From NCBI RefSeq assembly GCF_000814765.1, contig NZ_JWIC01000007.1, positions 1,238,815-1,302,814 on the forward strand: 64,000 nucleotides of DNA, given 5' to 3'. Shown here in pieces: positions 8,847 through 17,696 of the stretch (position 1 is the first letter of the stretch; every line of letters begins with the position of its first letter). The DNA comes from Pseudoalteromonas luteoviolacea (lineage in GTDB: Bacteria; Pseudomonadota; Gammaproteobacteria; Enterobacterales; Alteromonadaceae). The notes below the pieces were generated by a model. The model was not told where the DNA came from, searched no databases, and saw nothing but the letters and a program-made list of their open reading frames with translations. A program made the translations under genes and the position numbers.

Positions 8847-9866
8847 ATGATTGATTTTCGCTCGGATACGGTGACATTGCCTTGTAAAGATATGAGGCGT
8901 TTAATGAGTAATGCGATGGTGGGTGATGACGTGTATGGTGATGACCCCACAGTGAATGAACTAGAGCAATATAGCTCGGTAAAACATGGATTTGAGGCGT
9001 CTCTATTTGTTAGTTCGGGTACGCAGGCTAACTTACTAGCGATCCTTGCACATTGTGAGAGGGGAGATGAATATATTTGTGGCCAAAATGCACATAACTA
9101 TAAGTATGAAGCTGGTGGGGCTGCTGTGCTTGGTTCTGTGCAGCCCCAACCGATTGAGAACCTGCCTGATGGACGTATTTGTTTAGATAAAGTCGCAGCT
9201 GCTATCAAGCCCAATGACTTTCATTTTGCGAGAACTAAAATGTTAAGTCTAGAAAACACCATAGGTGGTAAGGTCTTAGGTTTAGATTACTTAAAAGAAG
9301 CGAGGGCATTTACTAAAAAGTATGCGCTTAAGCAACACCTTGATGGTGCGCGGGTGTATAACGCAGCGATTGCACTAGGAGTGGATGTAAAAGAGATCAG
9401 CCAATATTTTGATTCAATGACAGTATGTTTATCGAAAGGGTTAGGTGCACCCGTTGGATCGTTGTTAATGGGCGATCGTGAGTTTATAGAAAAAGCACGG
9501 CGACTCAGAAAAATGCTCGGTGGTGGTATGCGACAAGCTGGTATTTTAGCTGCTGCAGGCATATATGCACTGAAAAATAACGTTGATAGGTTGGCTGAAG
9601 ACCATGATAATGCGCGCTACTTGGCACAGCGCCTTAATGAACTTCCCGGGTTTGATAGTTCATCATATGATGTTCAAACAAACTTAGTGTTTTTAAATGT
9701 CGATGAGAGTATCGATATGCAAGCGTTTGCTGAGGTCATGTTTAGCAAAGGCATCAACTTAAGACCAGGGTATCAAGGGATGCGTTTAGTTACGCATTTA
9801 GGCATAAATAAAGACAAAATTGATGTGTTTATAGAGACAGCTAAATCATATTTTAAAATTGATTAA
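8847..9866 (+). CDS. ltaE: low-specificity L-threonine aldolase
   Basis: 339 residues, the usual length for this PLP enzyme, which cleaves L-threonine or L-allo-threonine to glycine and acetaldehyde in the cytoplasm. Landmarks are the N-terminal IDFRSDTVTLP, the cofactor phosphate loop SSGTQANLLA, the substrate and PLP contact HLDGARVYNAA, the PLP lysine in CLSKGLGAPVGS, and GGGMRQAG. The ATG at 8847 starts the conserved N-terminus directly and is preceded by AGGGAAG. The gene stands apart from the cupin pair by about 120 bp and probably has its own promoter. A hairpin follows downstream. Confidence 0.95.
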   Translation: MIDFRSDTVTLPCKDMRRLMSNAMVGDDVYGDDPTVNELEQYSSVKHGFEASLFVSSGTQANLLAILAHCERGDEYICGQNAHNYKYEAGGAAVLGSVQPQPIENLPDGRICLDKVAAAIKPNDFHFARTKMLSLENTIGGKVLGLDYLKEARAFTKKYALKQHLDGARVYNAAIALGVDVKEISQYFDSMTVCLSKGLGAPVGSLLMGDREFIEKARRLRKMLGGGMRQAGILAAAGIYALKNNVDRLAEDHDNARYLAQRLNELPGFDSSSYDVQTNLVFLNVDESIDMQAFAEVMFSKGINLRPGYQGMRLVTHLGINKDKIDVFIETAKSYFKID

Positions 9867-9896
9867 CCTGTCACTTGCTATCAAAGCTTCATCTTT

Positions 9897-9926
9897 AGGG
9901 CTTATGTATCTAACAATATAAGCCCT
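9897..9926. terminator. hairpin after ltaE, weak terminator candidate
   Basis: AGGGCTTAT at 9897-9905 pairs perfectly with ATAAGCCCT at 9918-9926 around a 12-nt loop. There is no T-run after it, so it may be a weak terminator or only an RNA hairpin. Confidence 0.4.
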
Positions 9927-10351
9927 GCACTCGCTATTCTCGATGAATTACTCAACCGATAAACGGCAATATTACCTTTCTGGTAAATATTAGCATGTGT
10001 TTTTGGGCGTGTATGCAAACTAAAAATTGAATTCTAAATTAGTAAAAGTAAATAGTGACATCAATCGCTGAAGACTGTTTTTTATATTTACGTAATGGTC
10101 ATTGAGACTGTATTGGAATTTTAAGTTAACGTGATCGTACGGTTTTAAGTTGATGATTTTTATACTTATAATTTGTTTTCTTCGTCTTCTTAGTTAGCTT
10201 TTTGAAGTGGTATTTGTAAATGAATGTAAATGAATGGTCCGATTTTTTTTAATAATTGGCTTATTTTTGATGTGCCTTTAGACAGTTTGAAACGGTTTTT
10301 CTCAATAAAGAGGTTTAGCATGAATACCAATACTTTAAGGAGTCACTTTAC
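9927..10351. other. intergenic region upstream of the OMP pair
   Basis: About 425 bp with no credible gene. It ends with AAGGAG just upstream of the first barrel gene. It must carry that gene's promoter, but no operator was recognised. Confidence 0.45.
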
Positions 10352-10963
10352 ATGAAAAAACAATTATTAATGGCTGCAGTCGCAGCATGTAGTATTAATG
10401 CCCAAGCTGCGGATCTGAGTAACACTTATATTGAACTAGGCTATTCAAAATCAGATTTTAAAGATGACATGTATTTTGATAATAAAACAGATCTAGACTT
10501 GGTTGGTCATCAAGTTAGCTTAAGCTATGAATTCGAGAATGGCATATATGCTGGTATACATACTAAAAGGCATAAAGATACGTTTCTAATCGCGTTTTTT
10601 GACCGAGACATTGACCTCAACGAAAATGTGTTGGAGCTAGGCTATGTAGCTCATGAAACCGAGAACGGGCGACTTTCTGTTGGGGCATTTGCCGGAGAGC
10701 TTGAGCTTGAAATTGAAGATAGCAGTAGTGATGCTGACCTGTATCGTTTATATACGGGGTATGACTATCGATTTAATCAGTATTTTTCGGCGTTTGCCAA
10801 GCTTGGATATGAATCTTTAGATGGCAAGGAAGCGAGCAGTGAAAATGGACTTTGGACCGAAGTGGGTATTCGCGCACATTGGGGCGCATCGAGTTTTTCT
10901 TGGGAATTCTCAGAAGGCAAGCGCATTGAGCAAGTTGCTTTTGTATACCGCTATTCATTCTAA
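10352..10963 (+). CDS. outer-membrane beta-barrel protein (tandem copy 1)
   Basis: 203 residues with a Sec signal peptide (MKKQLLMAAVAACSINAQA). The mature protein is made of alternating amphipathic strands with short turns and ends in YRYSF, the terminal Phe being the usual recognition signal for barrel assembly. The size fits an eight-stranded OmpA/OmpX-like barrel. It begins ADLSNTYIELGYSKSDF and is clearly paralogous to the next gene (about 40% identity by eye). AAGGAG lies well placed before the ATG. The specific role is unknown; it could be a small porin or adhesion/surface protein. Confidence 0.75.
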   Translation: MKKQLLMAAVAACSINAQAADLSNTYIELGYSKSDFKDDMYFDNKTDLDLVGHQVSLSYEFENGIYAGIHTKRHKDTFLIAFFDRDIDLNENVLELGYVAHETENGRLSVGAFAGELELEIEDSSSDADLYRLYTGYDYRFNQYFSAFAKLGYESLDGKEASSENGLWTEVGIRAHWGASSFSWEFSEGKRIEQVAFVYRYSF

Positions 10964-11176
10964 CGATTTATCTTAGATTTCTCCTCTGGGTTGGTACACA
11001 TCATATCAGCCCATTTCTTTATTCCTTCTCCATTAATTGGGTACTCATGATTGAGTCATAAATTTTGACCTAGCAGCTTAATTATATAGCTTGATAACGA
11101 TTGAGACACTTTGATACAGACCCTTTTCTGTATCTTCTATACCATTTTCCCAAGCGTTAAATGAAGGAATAAAGTA

Positions 11177-11770
11177 ATGAAAAAAATGTTATGTATGATG
11201 ATGTTATCGGTTTCAGGGTTAAACGTACAAGCGGCTGATTTGAGCAAAACATTCATTGAGTTTGGATATGTACAAAGTGATTTTGGAGATAAATCAAAAG
11301 TAGAGCCAGATGGTATTAAGCTGGGTTTTGGCTATGAATTTGAGAATGGGCTCTACACCAGTTTCTCGGTAAAACGTCAAGGAGATACGATAGAAAGTGG
11401 CCCAAGACAACTAGATATAGACATAGACGAAAATTATTTTGAGCTCGGTTATATTCTATATGAAACAAGTGATGGCCGATTCTCATTTGGTGCAGGACTT
11501 GGTGAAATGGACTGGCATTTGAAACATTACACACTGGAAGGGGATTTTTATCGCTTTTTTACCGAATACGAACACCGCTTTAATGAATATGTTTCGGGGT
11601 ATGCTCGGCTAGGCTATGAGTACTTTGAGCCTAAAGGGGCAAAAAATAATGAGGGTGCGTGGGCTGAATTGGGCGTGCAAGCTCACATGGGCGACTCAAG
11701 CATTGTGCTGAGTTATTTTGATAGTCAGGGGATTGATCAACTAGGTATAACGTACCGCTACGCATTTTAG
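11177..11770 (+). CDS. outer-membrane beta-barrel protein (tandem copy 2)
   Basis: 197 residues with a signal peptide ending NVQA and a mature start ADLSKTFIEFGYVQSDF that matches copy 1 almost position for position. Shared blocks are YEFENGLY, ENYFELGYILYET, DGRFSFGAG and the terminal YRYAF. It is therefore a tandem duplicate lying 213 bp downstream. That gap is long enough for an independent promoter, so the copies may be expressed under different conditions. The function is unknown beyond an inferred small outer-membrane barrel. Confidence 0.75.
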   Translation: MKKMLCMMMLSVSGLNVQAADLSKTFIEFGYVQSDFGDKSKVEPDGIKLGFGYEFENGLYTSFSVKRQGDTIESGPRQLDIDIDENYFELGYILYETSDGRFSFGAGLGEMDWHLKHYTLEGDFYRFFTEYEHRFNEYVSGYARLGYEYFEPKGAKNNEGAWAELGVQAHMGDSSIVLSYFDSQGIDQLGITYRYAF

Positions 11771-11970
11771 CCAAATAAAGTAACTACTTGAATCTGTTTT
11801 ATGGGGTCGAGGCTTAGTATGGAAAACAAAATAATGAGTAAATGCTAAAGATCGACTTATATTTTTTATTATCGATTGCGGTGTATTTTATCAAGTGTAT
11901 GTTTATAGTAATACTGTTTTACTCATGGTTGCAACGTCGCTTAAAACATACATTTCAAAAGGAATAAAAA

Positions 11971-12663
11971 ATGAAAACAATTGGTTTGCTTGGTGGCATG
12001 AGTTGGGAATCAACTTCTAATTATTATAAGTATATAAATCAGGGTGTTAAAGATGCTTTGGGTGGGCTGCATTCGGCTAAAATAGTGATGAAAAGTGTCG
12101 ACTTTGCGCCCATCGCTGAGCTTCAGCAGGCAAATGAATGGAGCACAATGGCTAACATGCTCACCCAAGATGCCCAGGACATTGAACGCGCTGGCGCTGA
12201 CTTCATACTCATTTGTACAAATACCATGCATTTGATTTTTGAAGAGGTACAAGCCGGCGTAGGCATTCCTCTCATTCATATCGCAGATCCAACTGGAGAG
12301 CAATTAAAACGAGATGGCAAACGAAAAGTTGGACTACTTGGTACACAATTTACGATGTCAGAGTCATTTTATAAAGACAGACTTAAAAACAAATTTGATA
12401 TTGAAGTGATTGTGCCTGATGAAGAAGACCAAAACGTAATTCATGATGTGATTTATAATGAACTGTGTGTTGGAATTATACAGCCTGAATCTAAGCAAGC
12501 GTATGTAGAAATCATTGCAAAACTGCAGGCACAGGGGGCTGAAGCAGTTATTTTGGGATGTACAGAGATTGCATTACTTGTTAACGAAAATGACACAGAT
12601 ATCCCGCTGTTTGATACGGCTATATTGCATGCGGGTAGTGCGGTGTCAGCCTCTTTAACATGA
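11971..12663 (+). CDS. aspartate/glutamate racemase family protein (YgeA-like)
   Basis: 230 residues, the normal length for PLP-independent amino-acid racemases. Family signatures are GLLGGMSWEST near the N-terminus, ICTNTMH around residue 80 with the first catalytic Cys, VGLLGT in the middle, and ILGCTEI near residue 195 with the second catalytic Cys. Two cysteines deprotonate opposite faces of the substrate. The preferred amino acid (Asp, Glu or a broad range) cannot be read from sequence. AAGGA precedes the ATG at 11971. It appears to be a single-gene unit. Confidence 0.88.
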   Translation: MKTIGLLGGMSWESTSNYYKYINQGVKDALGGLHSAKIVMKSVDFAPIAELQQANEWSTMANMLTQDAQDIERAGADFILICTNTMHLIFEEVQAGVGIPLIHIADPTGEQLKRDGKRKVGLLGTQFTMSESFYKDRLKNKFDIEVIVPDEEDQNVIHDVIYNELCVGIIQPESKQAYVEIIAKLQAQGAEAVILGCTEIALLVNENDTDIPLFDTAILHAGSAVSASLT

Positions 12664-12808
12664 TGAATTTCATTGTTTTATATTTTTACTTTGATGGTTT
12701 TTAGAATGTTTTATATGTTCTTTTGTATATTCAATCATAAACAATTCAAAAATTAGAGCTTTTATTTTAATTTTGTGTAAAAATTTACTCGTTTTAAAAG
12801 GAGTAATT

Positions 12809-14503
12809 ATGAAATTAAAATATCTTTCATGTGCAGTGGCTGCAATGGTCACGAGTTCTTCAGCTATGTCATTCACTCAATTGGGCGGGGCTGGCGTGAT
12901 GCCAATTGGGCATGAGTGGCTAACACGCACCTCTGCATTAGAGCTGATGGGGCAAGATACACGAGTCAGCGATAGCCAAGATCCAAGGTTAAATTGGAAT
13001 AATGGCTTAGCGAAATCTATTGAGCTAAATGTCGCTCAGCACGAAGTTGAAAGGATCTTATCTAACACCAATGATGATGGGACTTACTGGTCAGGGTATG
13101 ATGCCATTTTTGCTGCAATTGTTGGCGAACGATGGGTTGATATTGCCGGATTTAATGTGACAAATGCCAGTGCAGATCCAACAGGGCCAAACTGTTTTAA
13201 TGCCGTTGCGCAAGAGCCCGCAGATTTACAGCAAGATCATTTTATGCGTCGCTATGACGATATAGGTGGTATTGGTGGTGTCAACGCAGCAAAACGTGCG
13301 CAAATTCGGTTCATTAATCACTTTGTAAATGCCGCAACTGCTGAGTCTAAAAAGATTAAAGTCTGGGATGGGGGCGGCTATGCCAAAGCTGTTGAAGTTG
13401 ACCACAACTACTTTTTATTTGGTCGAGCAGTTCATTTATTCCAGGATTCATTTAGCCCTGAGCACACGGTGCGTCTAGCAGTCGATAATTATGAAAAAAT
13501 TTGGCAAGTTAAGGCATACCTTTGCTCAGAAGGCGCAGAGCAACATACCCATGACACCAAAGAAGCGATTAATTACCAAAGTGGTGACGTGATATGGAAG
13601 CCTGAGTCAAGAGGCCAAAGTGGCTGGCAAGCTTATAAGCCCAGTAATATAAAGCCCGTTGCTTTGGTGTCTTTGGAAGCCAGTAAAGATTTATGGGCGG
13701 CGTTTATTCGCACTATGTCACTACCGCAAGAAGAGCGAAGAACAAAAGCTCAGCAAGAAGCACAGCAGCTGGTGGATAACTGGTTGTCATTTGAAGAGCA
13801 GGCCATGCTCAATTGGTATGAAGATGAAGCAAAGCGTGACCATACATATGTTTTGGCCCCGGGTGAGCAAGGGAAGGGTAAGTCTTTAATCAATTGTATG
13901 ACTGAACTTAAAGTGGGCACGACAAGTCAACTTGATCGAGTTGCACAATTAGAGGAAGAGCGTAGACACTGCTTATATAATATTGAAGCCGAAGCTGGTT
14001 ACAATGATGTCAACGACCCCTTAATTAACATGCCATACAATTGGAAGTGGAAATCACTGACATGGAAAACACCACCGTCAGATTGGCAACCAAACCAGCT
14101 TAAAGCAGACACGGGTGATGTTGTGCATCTCCATAATGCGAGTAACGGTAAAGCCATTGGTTCACAAAGTGGCGAGCAAAAAAATGCGCTTCTATACGTT
14201 GAACATGCAACGCCAATCGATTTTATTTTGGTCAAAGGTGAGGGCGGTGATTCTTATTTTAGAACAAGGAATAACGCTGAACTGTTTTTAAGCTATAAAA
14301 ACAACTTCACAGGTGATACTAAACTTTGGACGTCGCCCAATAAGGCATCTTTTCATATTGAGCCGTACGGCACGCGTGTAAATTTGAAAAATAATTTTTG
14401 GCAGCAATATGTTTGGGCTGATATTGAGTCTGGGCAAGTGCATTTATCTCGTAAAGGTGATGCAAGTCATGAAAATGCGCAATGGTTATTGGTTCAACAA
14501 TAA
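12809..14503 (+). CDS. secreted zinc-dependent phospholipase C-like enzyme
   Basis: 564 residues from the ATG at 12809, which has AAGGAG at 12798-12803 and gives a good signal peptide (MKLKYLSCAVAAMVTSSSAM). His35 (GHEWLTR) lies soon after the mature N-terminus. A metal-binding cluster runs from Asp198/His199 through H209-x3-D213 to E218-H219 (AVHLFQDSFSPEH). This pattern fits the bacterial Zn-phospholipase C/S1 nuclease fold, and the overall look (MRRYDDIGGIGG) resembles PlcB/PlcA-type lipases. The C-terminal ~135 residues look like a fascin or beta-trefoil binding domain. Substrate specificity is inferred; cleavage of phospholipid head groups outside the cell is the likely role. Confidence 0.65.
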   Translation: MKLKYLSCAVAAMVTSSSAMSFTQLGGAGVMPIGHEWLTRTSALELMGQDTRVSDSQDPRLNWNNGLAKSIELNVAQHEVERILSNTNDDGTYWSGYDAIFAAIVGERWVDIAGFNVTNASADPTGPNCFNAVAQEPADLQQDHFMRRYDDIGGIGGVNAAKRAQIRFINHFVNAATAESKKIKVWDGGGYAKAVEVDHNYFLFGRAVHLFQDSFSPEHTVRLAVDNYEKIWQVKAYLCSEGAEQHTHDTKEAINYQSGDVIWKPESRGQSGWQAYKPSNIKPVALVSLEASKDLWAAFIRTMSLPQEERRTKAQQEAQQLVDNWLSFEEQAMLNWYEDEAKRDHTYVLAPGEQGKGKSLINCMTELKVGTTSQLDRVAQLEEERRHCLYNIEAEAGYNDVNDPLINMPYNWKWKSLTWKTPPSDWQPNQLKADTGDVVHLHNASNGKAIGSQSGEQKNALLYVEHATPIDFILVKGEGGDSYFRTRNNAELFLSYKNNFTGDTKLWTSPNKASFHIEPYGTRVNLKNNFWQQYVWADIESGQVHLSRKGDASHENAQWLLVQQ

Positions 14504-14516
14504 TTAGTTAGGATGA

Positions 14517-14550
14517 GCCCAAAGCTGGAGTTACGCTTTGGGCATTTATT
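14517..14550 (+). terminator. terminator after the phospholipase C-like gene
   Basis: GCCCAAAGC at 14517-14525 and GCTTTGGGC at 14535-14543 form a perfect 9-bp stem with a 9-nt loop, followed by ATTTATT. It serves the + strand gene ending at 14503 and also lies just beyond the end of the small minus-strand gene. Confidence 0.65.
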
Positions 14551-14741
14551 CAGTAATAGAGAAATGAGTCACAGTGGCACTGTGGATCTTCTTTGAGTAA
14601 ATCAGCATGTAAATCTATCTTCCTTTGACTGCGTTCATCCCACACGGTCACGACGTGGTTACGTCTATCTACAATTAAAACTTCGACTGGATGGTCTTGA
14701 TATTCTAACCATTCACCTTTTTGAATTTCTTCAATATTCAT
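14550..14741 (-). CDS. small conserved-looking cytosolic protein, unknown
   Basis: 63 residues from an ATG at 14741, chosen because GGAG lies 8 nt upstream; a GTG at 14750 is possible. The sequence is acidic and beta-rich (GEWLEYQDHPVEVLIVDRR, then VVTVWDERSQRKIDLH) and reads like a single small SH3-like barrel. It ends with a CHCDSFLYY tail carrying two Cys and a His that could bind a metal. No named family is recognised. It converges on the phospholipase gene and sits about 250 bp beyond the terminator of the TonB receptor. Confidence 0.55.
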   Translation of the reverse strand: MNIEEIQKGEWLEYQDHPVEVLIVDRRNHVVTVWDERSQRKIDLHADLLKEDPQCHCDSFLYY

Positions 14742-14915
14742 AAAGTTCACTCCAGCACTTGCGAAGCATAGTATTGAGCAGCTTTATTGTATTGCTAACA
14801 AGTGAAAATCATTAAAATTTGCAAAGAGTACTATTTGTCACTTTGTTACAAGCTGAATGATTACATTATGTAAAAAAGCGCATTAAGTATTTTAAAGTGT
14901 AGTTAATGTAAGAAA

Positions 14916-14950
14916 AAAGCCCAATATAAAGGTGATCCTCATTGGGCTTT
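14916..14950 (-). terminator. terminator of the trehalose-locus TonB receptor
   Basis: AAAGCCCAAT at 14916-14925 pairs with ATTGGGCTTT at 14941-14950. On the minus strand the hairpin is followed by a run of T, typical of intrinsic termination for the gene ending at 14999. Confidence 0.8.
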
Positions 14951-14998
14951 GGTCGTTAGTTTTAGGTATGCCCACCGAATGATGGGCGAAATTTGGGA

Positions 14999-17260
14999 TT
15001 AGAAGCTATAAGCAACACTTAACTTAACACTACGCGGCAAAATATAGCGTCCGTTCGCTGCTGCAGGGTTACGTGGGTCCCCCTCAGTTAAACCTTGCTC
15101 GTCAGTCAGGTTATCAATAGCGACTTGTACCTGTACTTGTTCCATTGGTTCAAGGGTTAATCCGATATCGATTTTTTCATAGCCATCTAAAACGGCACTG
15201 GGTGTGTTTTGAATATCGCTATAACGTGAGTCAACAGCAGAAATCGTGCCGTAAACTGTCGCGAACATGTCACCAAGTTCAAATTCATAACTTGGTGTGA
15301 TACGTAATTGCCAATCAGGGATACGTTGTGACTTGTTACCCGTAAGTGTTGCGTCTGGACTTTGTGCTACTTCGCTGTTTTGCAAGGTACCATTTAGATT
15401 GACACTGAAACCTGAGTCATGATTGTAATTAAAATCTATTTCAATACCATGTGCCTCAGTGGTAAAACGCTGTGCAGGTAAATCTGGACGAATAGAGAAT
15501 GACTCACCCTTTACTTCATTTGCAAAAAGTGTTGCAAAGAAGTCCATGTTTTCACCCATAAACTTGTAGCCGACTTCACTTTGTGCAACTTCTTTGATCA
15601 GTTCATCACCAGCAGAATAGTCATCAAAGTTATCTCTGAAATCGTCAAAATAAGGCATCTTAAAGCCTTTATTGAAACGGACAAACACACCACTTTGCTC
15701 ATCTAGTTTGTAATCAGTGCCGATTGTCCATGAGGTTTTGCGCGCGCTGTAGTCAACCGATTTTGTGATCACGCCATCAAGGCCTTCATCAACGGTGTAG
15801 TCAACCTGGTGGCGCTCATTACGAAGGCCTAAGTCAATCGTTAAATTGTCAGTAGCGGCGTAGCTATGTGTGGTATAAAAAGCAAGTGTTGTGGCATCAC
15901 CGTTACTGTTGATGTCGTAGTTAAATCCACAGCCTTCAAGCGAGTCATTACAGGCGATGCCTGTCAGCATTTCGCCGCCTTGCTCTAAGACATGGTAGGC
16001 GGTGTTGCCTAGGCTCCACCAATCTTTCGCTGAGGTAGTTGCGGTGTAAATACCAAAGGCGCTGTTAATTTCGCCAAAATCTTTGCTGAGCGCTAAGTCG
16101 TTGGTGAAGGCTTCGATATCTTTAAGTACCACCCAACGGCCATAGTCCTGAACACGTGTGTCGGCACCATACTCTTTACCCGTTGCCACGCCTGTTGCGC
16201 TTACGCCGTTATCAGCAACTTCGGATAAGTTCATGGCATTGCCTGCAGGCACAAGACCATAAGTATTTGCTTTACCTTGAGTTAAACTAAAGCGGTCGAT
16301 AAAGTGCCAGTCATTACCAAGCTCCAATGAGATGCTACCACCAGAGACATGTCCGTCCCAGCCTCGACCTTCAGCTAAATCAATGTCCACTTTACCATTA
16401 CCAGCAGAAATAGTCGCTTGGCGGTTCAGTGTACCTAGTTGAGTGTATTTTGCATCGATACCCGCCTCATTCAGTGGCGTAGGTAGATACCATGCGCCGG
16501 TGTCGTCAGTTTGGCGAGTGTAAACGTTGATTTCACCATTCTCTAATTCTTTGGTTAGTTTTATGGTGAATTGATGACCTTTTTCAGAGGTAAAACCTGC
16601 GTCACGGATCCCCGATGAGCGTTTGATATAGCCGCCTACCATATAATATAGGTCTTCGCTCACTTCTCCACTTATCACACCATCGATACGTTGTAAGCCA
16701 TAGTCTGAGGTGGTGTATTTAAAGGTGCCTTCCGTATCTGCTTGACCACGTTTAAGTCGGAAGTTGGTTGTTAACCCCGGTTGTCCATTTGACAATACAG
16801 GGTTTGGGCCGCCCCTAAGTCCTTCCATCATTGAAATGGTTTCATCGATACGGAAAATAGACGAATTTTCTAAAAATGATAGCGTTGGAGCAGGGTAAAC
16901 CGGCGAACCATCCAGACTGACAGTTAAAAAAGGTGCATCACCACTTGATGTGAACCCGCGTACATTAATATTGGCTCCTGATTCGCCACCCGAGCTTTCT
17001 ACCCAAACCCCTGGTATGGCTTTGAATAAGTCAGCTGTACTTTTTGGCGCAAGTCGCTCAATTAAAGATTCATCCACGTTGGTAACGGCGTATGCGGCAT
17101 CCACTTTACGGATCCCCATACCGCCAGGGGTACCAGAAATAACAATGGTTTCTACCTTGTCTTTGGCTTTATTTTGTTGCTCAGCGTTGGCTACATTTGA
17201 ATATGTAATTGCGGCCATAACCGCTGCTGCAAGTGCAGAATACTTCTTGCCTAGGTTCAC
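14999..17260 (-). CDS. TonB-dependent outer-membrane receptor, probably for trehalose or an alpha-glucoside
   Basis: 753 residues with a signal peptide ending NVANA, a plug domain (VETIVISGTPGG, DLFKAIPGVWVES, NINVRGFTSSGDAP, GLRGGPNPVL) and a long barrel that ends VKLSVAYSF. These receptors use TonB energy to import large or scarce ligands. Neighbouring genes (LacI regulator, sugar permease, trehalase) and an identical-type LacI operator 155 bp upstream point to a sugar ligand such as trehalose; this is inference from context. The GTG start at 17260 has GGAG 8 nt upstream. A terminator follows the stop. Confidence 0.88.
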   Translation of the reverse strand: MNLGKKYSALAAAVMAAITYSNVANAEQQNKAKDKVETIVISGTPGGMGIRKVDAAYAVTNVDESLIERLAPKSTADLFKAIPGVWVESSGGESGANINVRGFTSSGDAPFLTVSLDGSPVYPAPTLSFLENSSIFRIDETISMMEGLRGGPNPVLSNGQPGLTTNFRLKRGQADTEGTFKYTTSDYGLQRIDGVISGEVSEDLYYMVGGYIKRSSGIRDAGFTSEKGHQFTIKLTKELENGEINVYTRQTDDTGAWYLPTPLNEAGIDAKYTQLGTLNRQATISAGNGKVDIDLAEGRGWDGHVSGGSISLELGNDWHFIDRFSLTQGKANTYGLVPAGNAMNLSEVADNGVSATGVATGKEYGADTRVQDYGRWVVLKDIEAFTNDLALSKDFGEINSAFGIYTATTSAKDWWSLGNTAYHVLEQGGEMLTGIACNDSLEGCGFNYDINSNGDATTLAFYTTHSYAATDNLTIDLGLRNERHQVDYTVDEGLDGVITKSVDYSARKTSWTIGTDYKLDEQSGVFVRFNKGFKMPYFDDFRDNFDDYSAGDELIKEVAQSEVGYKFMGENMDFFATLFANEVKGESFSIRPDLPAQRFTTEAHGIEIDFNYNHDSGFSVNLNGTLQNSEVAQSPDATLTGNKSQRIPDWQLRITPSYEFELGDMFATVYGTISAVDSRYSDIQNTPSAVLDGYEKIDIGLTLEPMEQVQVQVAIDNLTDEQGLTEGDPRNPAAANGRYILPRSVKLSVAYSF

Positions 17261-17696
17261 AGGAGCTGCTCCCTTGGTTGTGTCATATGTGTTGTCATAA
17301 TGGCCAACTTACGCGTTGGCATCGCTTTTCGCCGCATACCTAAACGAAATTAATGATTCATTCAGTATATTTTTAATTGGTTTCTACTGGGCGTTATTTT
17401 AAAATAGATCTTTATGCAAACGTTTGCAATAGGGCTGCGATATTTTTTTACTTACAGTTTACCTAATGCTGCATGTCCATGCTTTTTTATAACCTGTGGC
17501 GTTAAGGCGGAGATAATAAAAACAATAGGTTAATAAAAAGTGTGTCTTAAATGAAAATATCTGAGGAGAAGAGTTGTTCACTGTAGATGAAACTTCTCGG
17601 TTAGTTTAATCTAGAAGCATGAAGGTTACAGGGTATTAAAGCCCATTGAGTCATGCTCAAGCATTGCAAAGTGCTTTATGAAGTAGTGAATAAGCT
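17261..17696. other. divergent regulatory region of the trehalose locus
   Basis: About 436 bp between the divergently transcribed TonB receptor and LacI regulator. It contains one palindromic LacI-type operator (separate entry). No gene was seen. Confidence 0.6.
17415..17428. promoter_or_regulatory. LacI-family operator upstream of the TonB receptor
   Basis: TGCAAACGTTTGCA is a perfect 14-bp palindrome with the central CG typical of LacI/GalR-family operators. It lies 155 bp upstream of the receptor start and shares its half-site with the operator before the permease. Confidence 0.8.

Noticed and set aside
12670..12876. Minus-strand frame between the racemase and phospholipase genes
   Set aside because: It overlaps the phospholipase start and signal peptide, is Lys/Ile-rich AT sequence and has no supporting motif.
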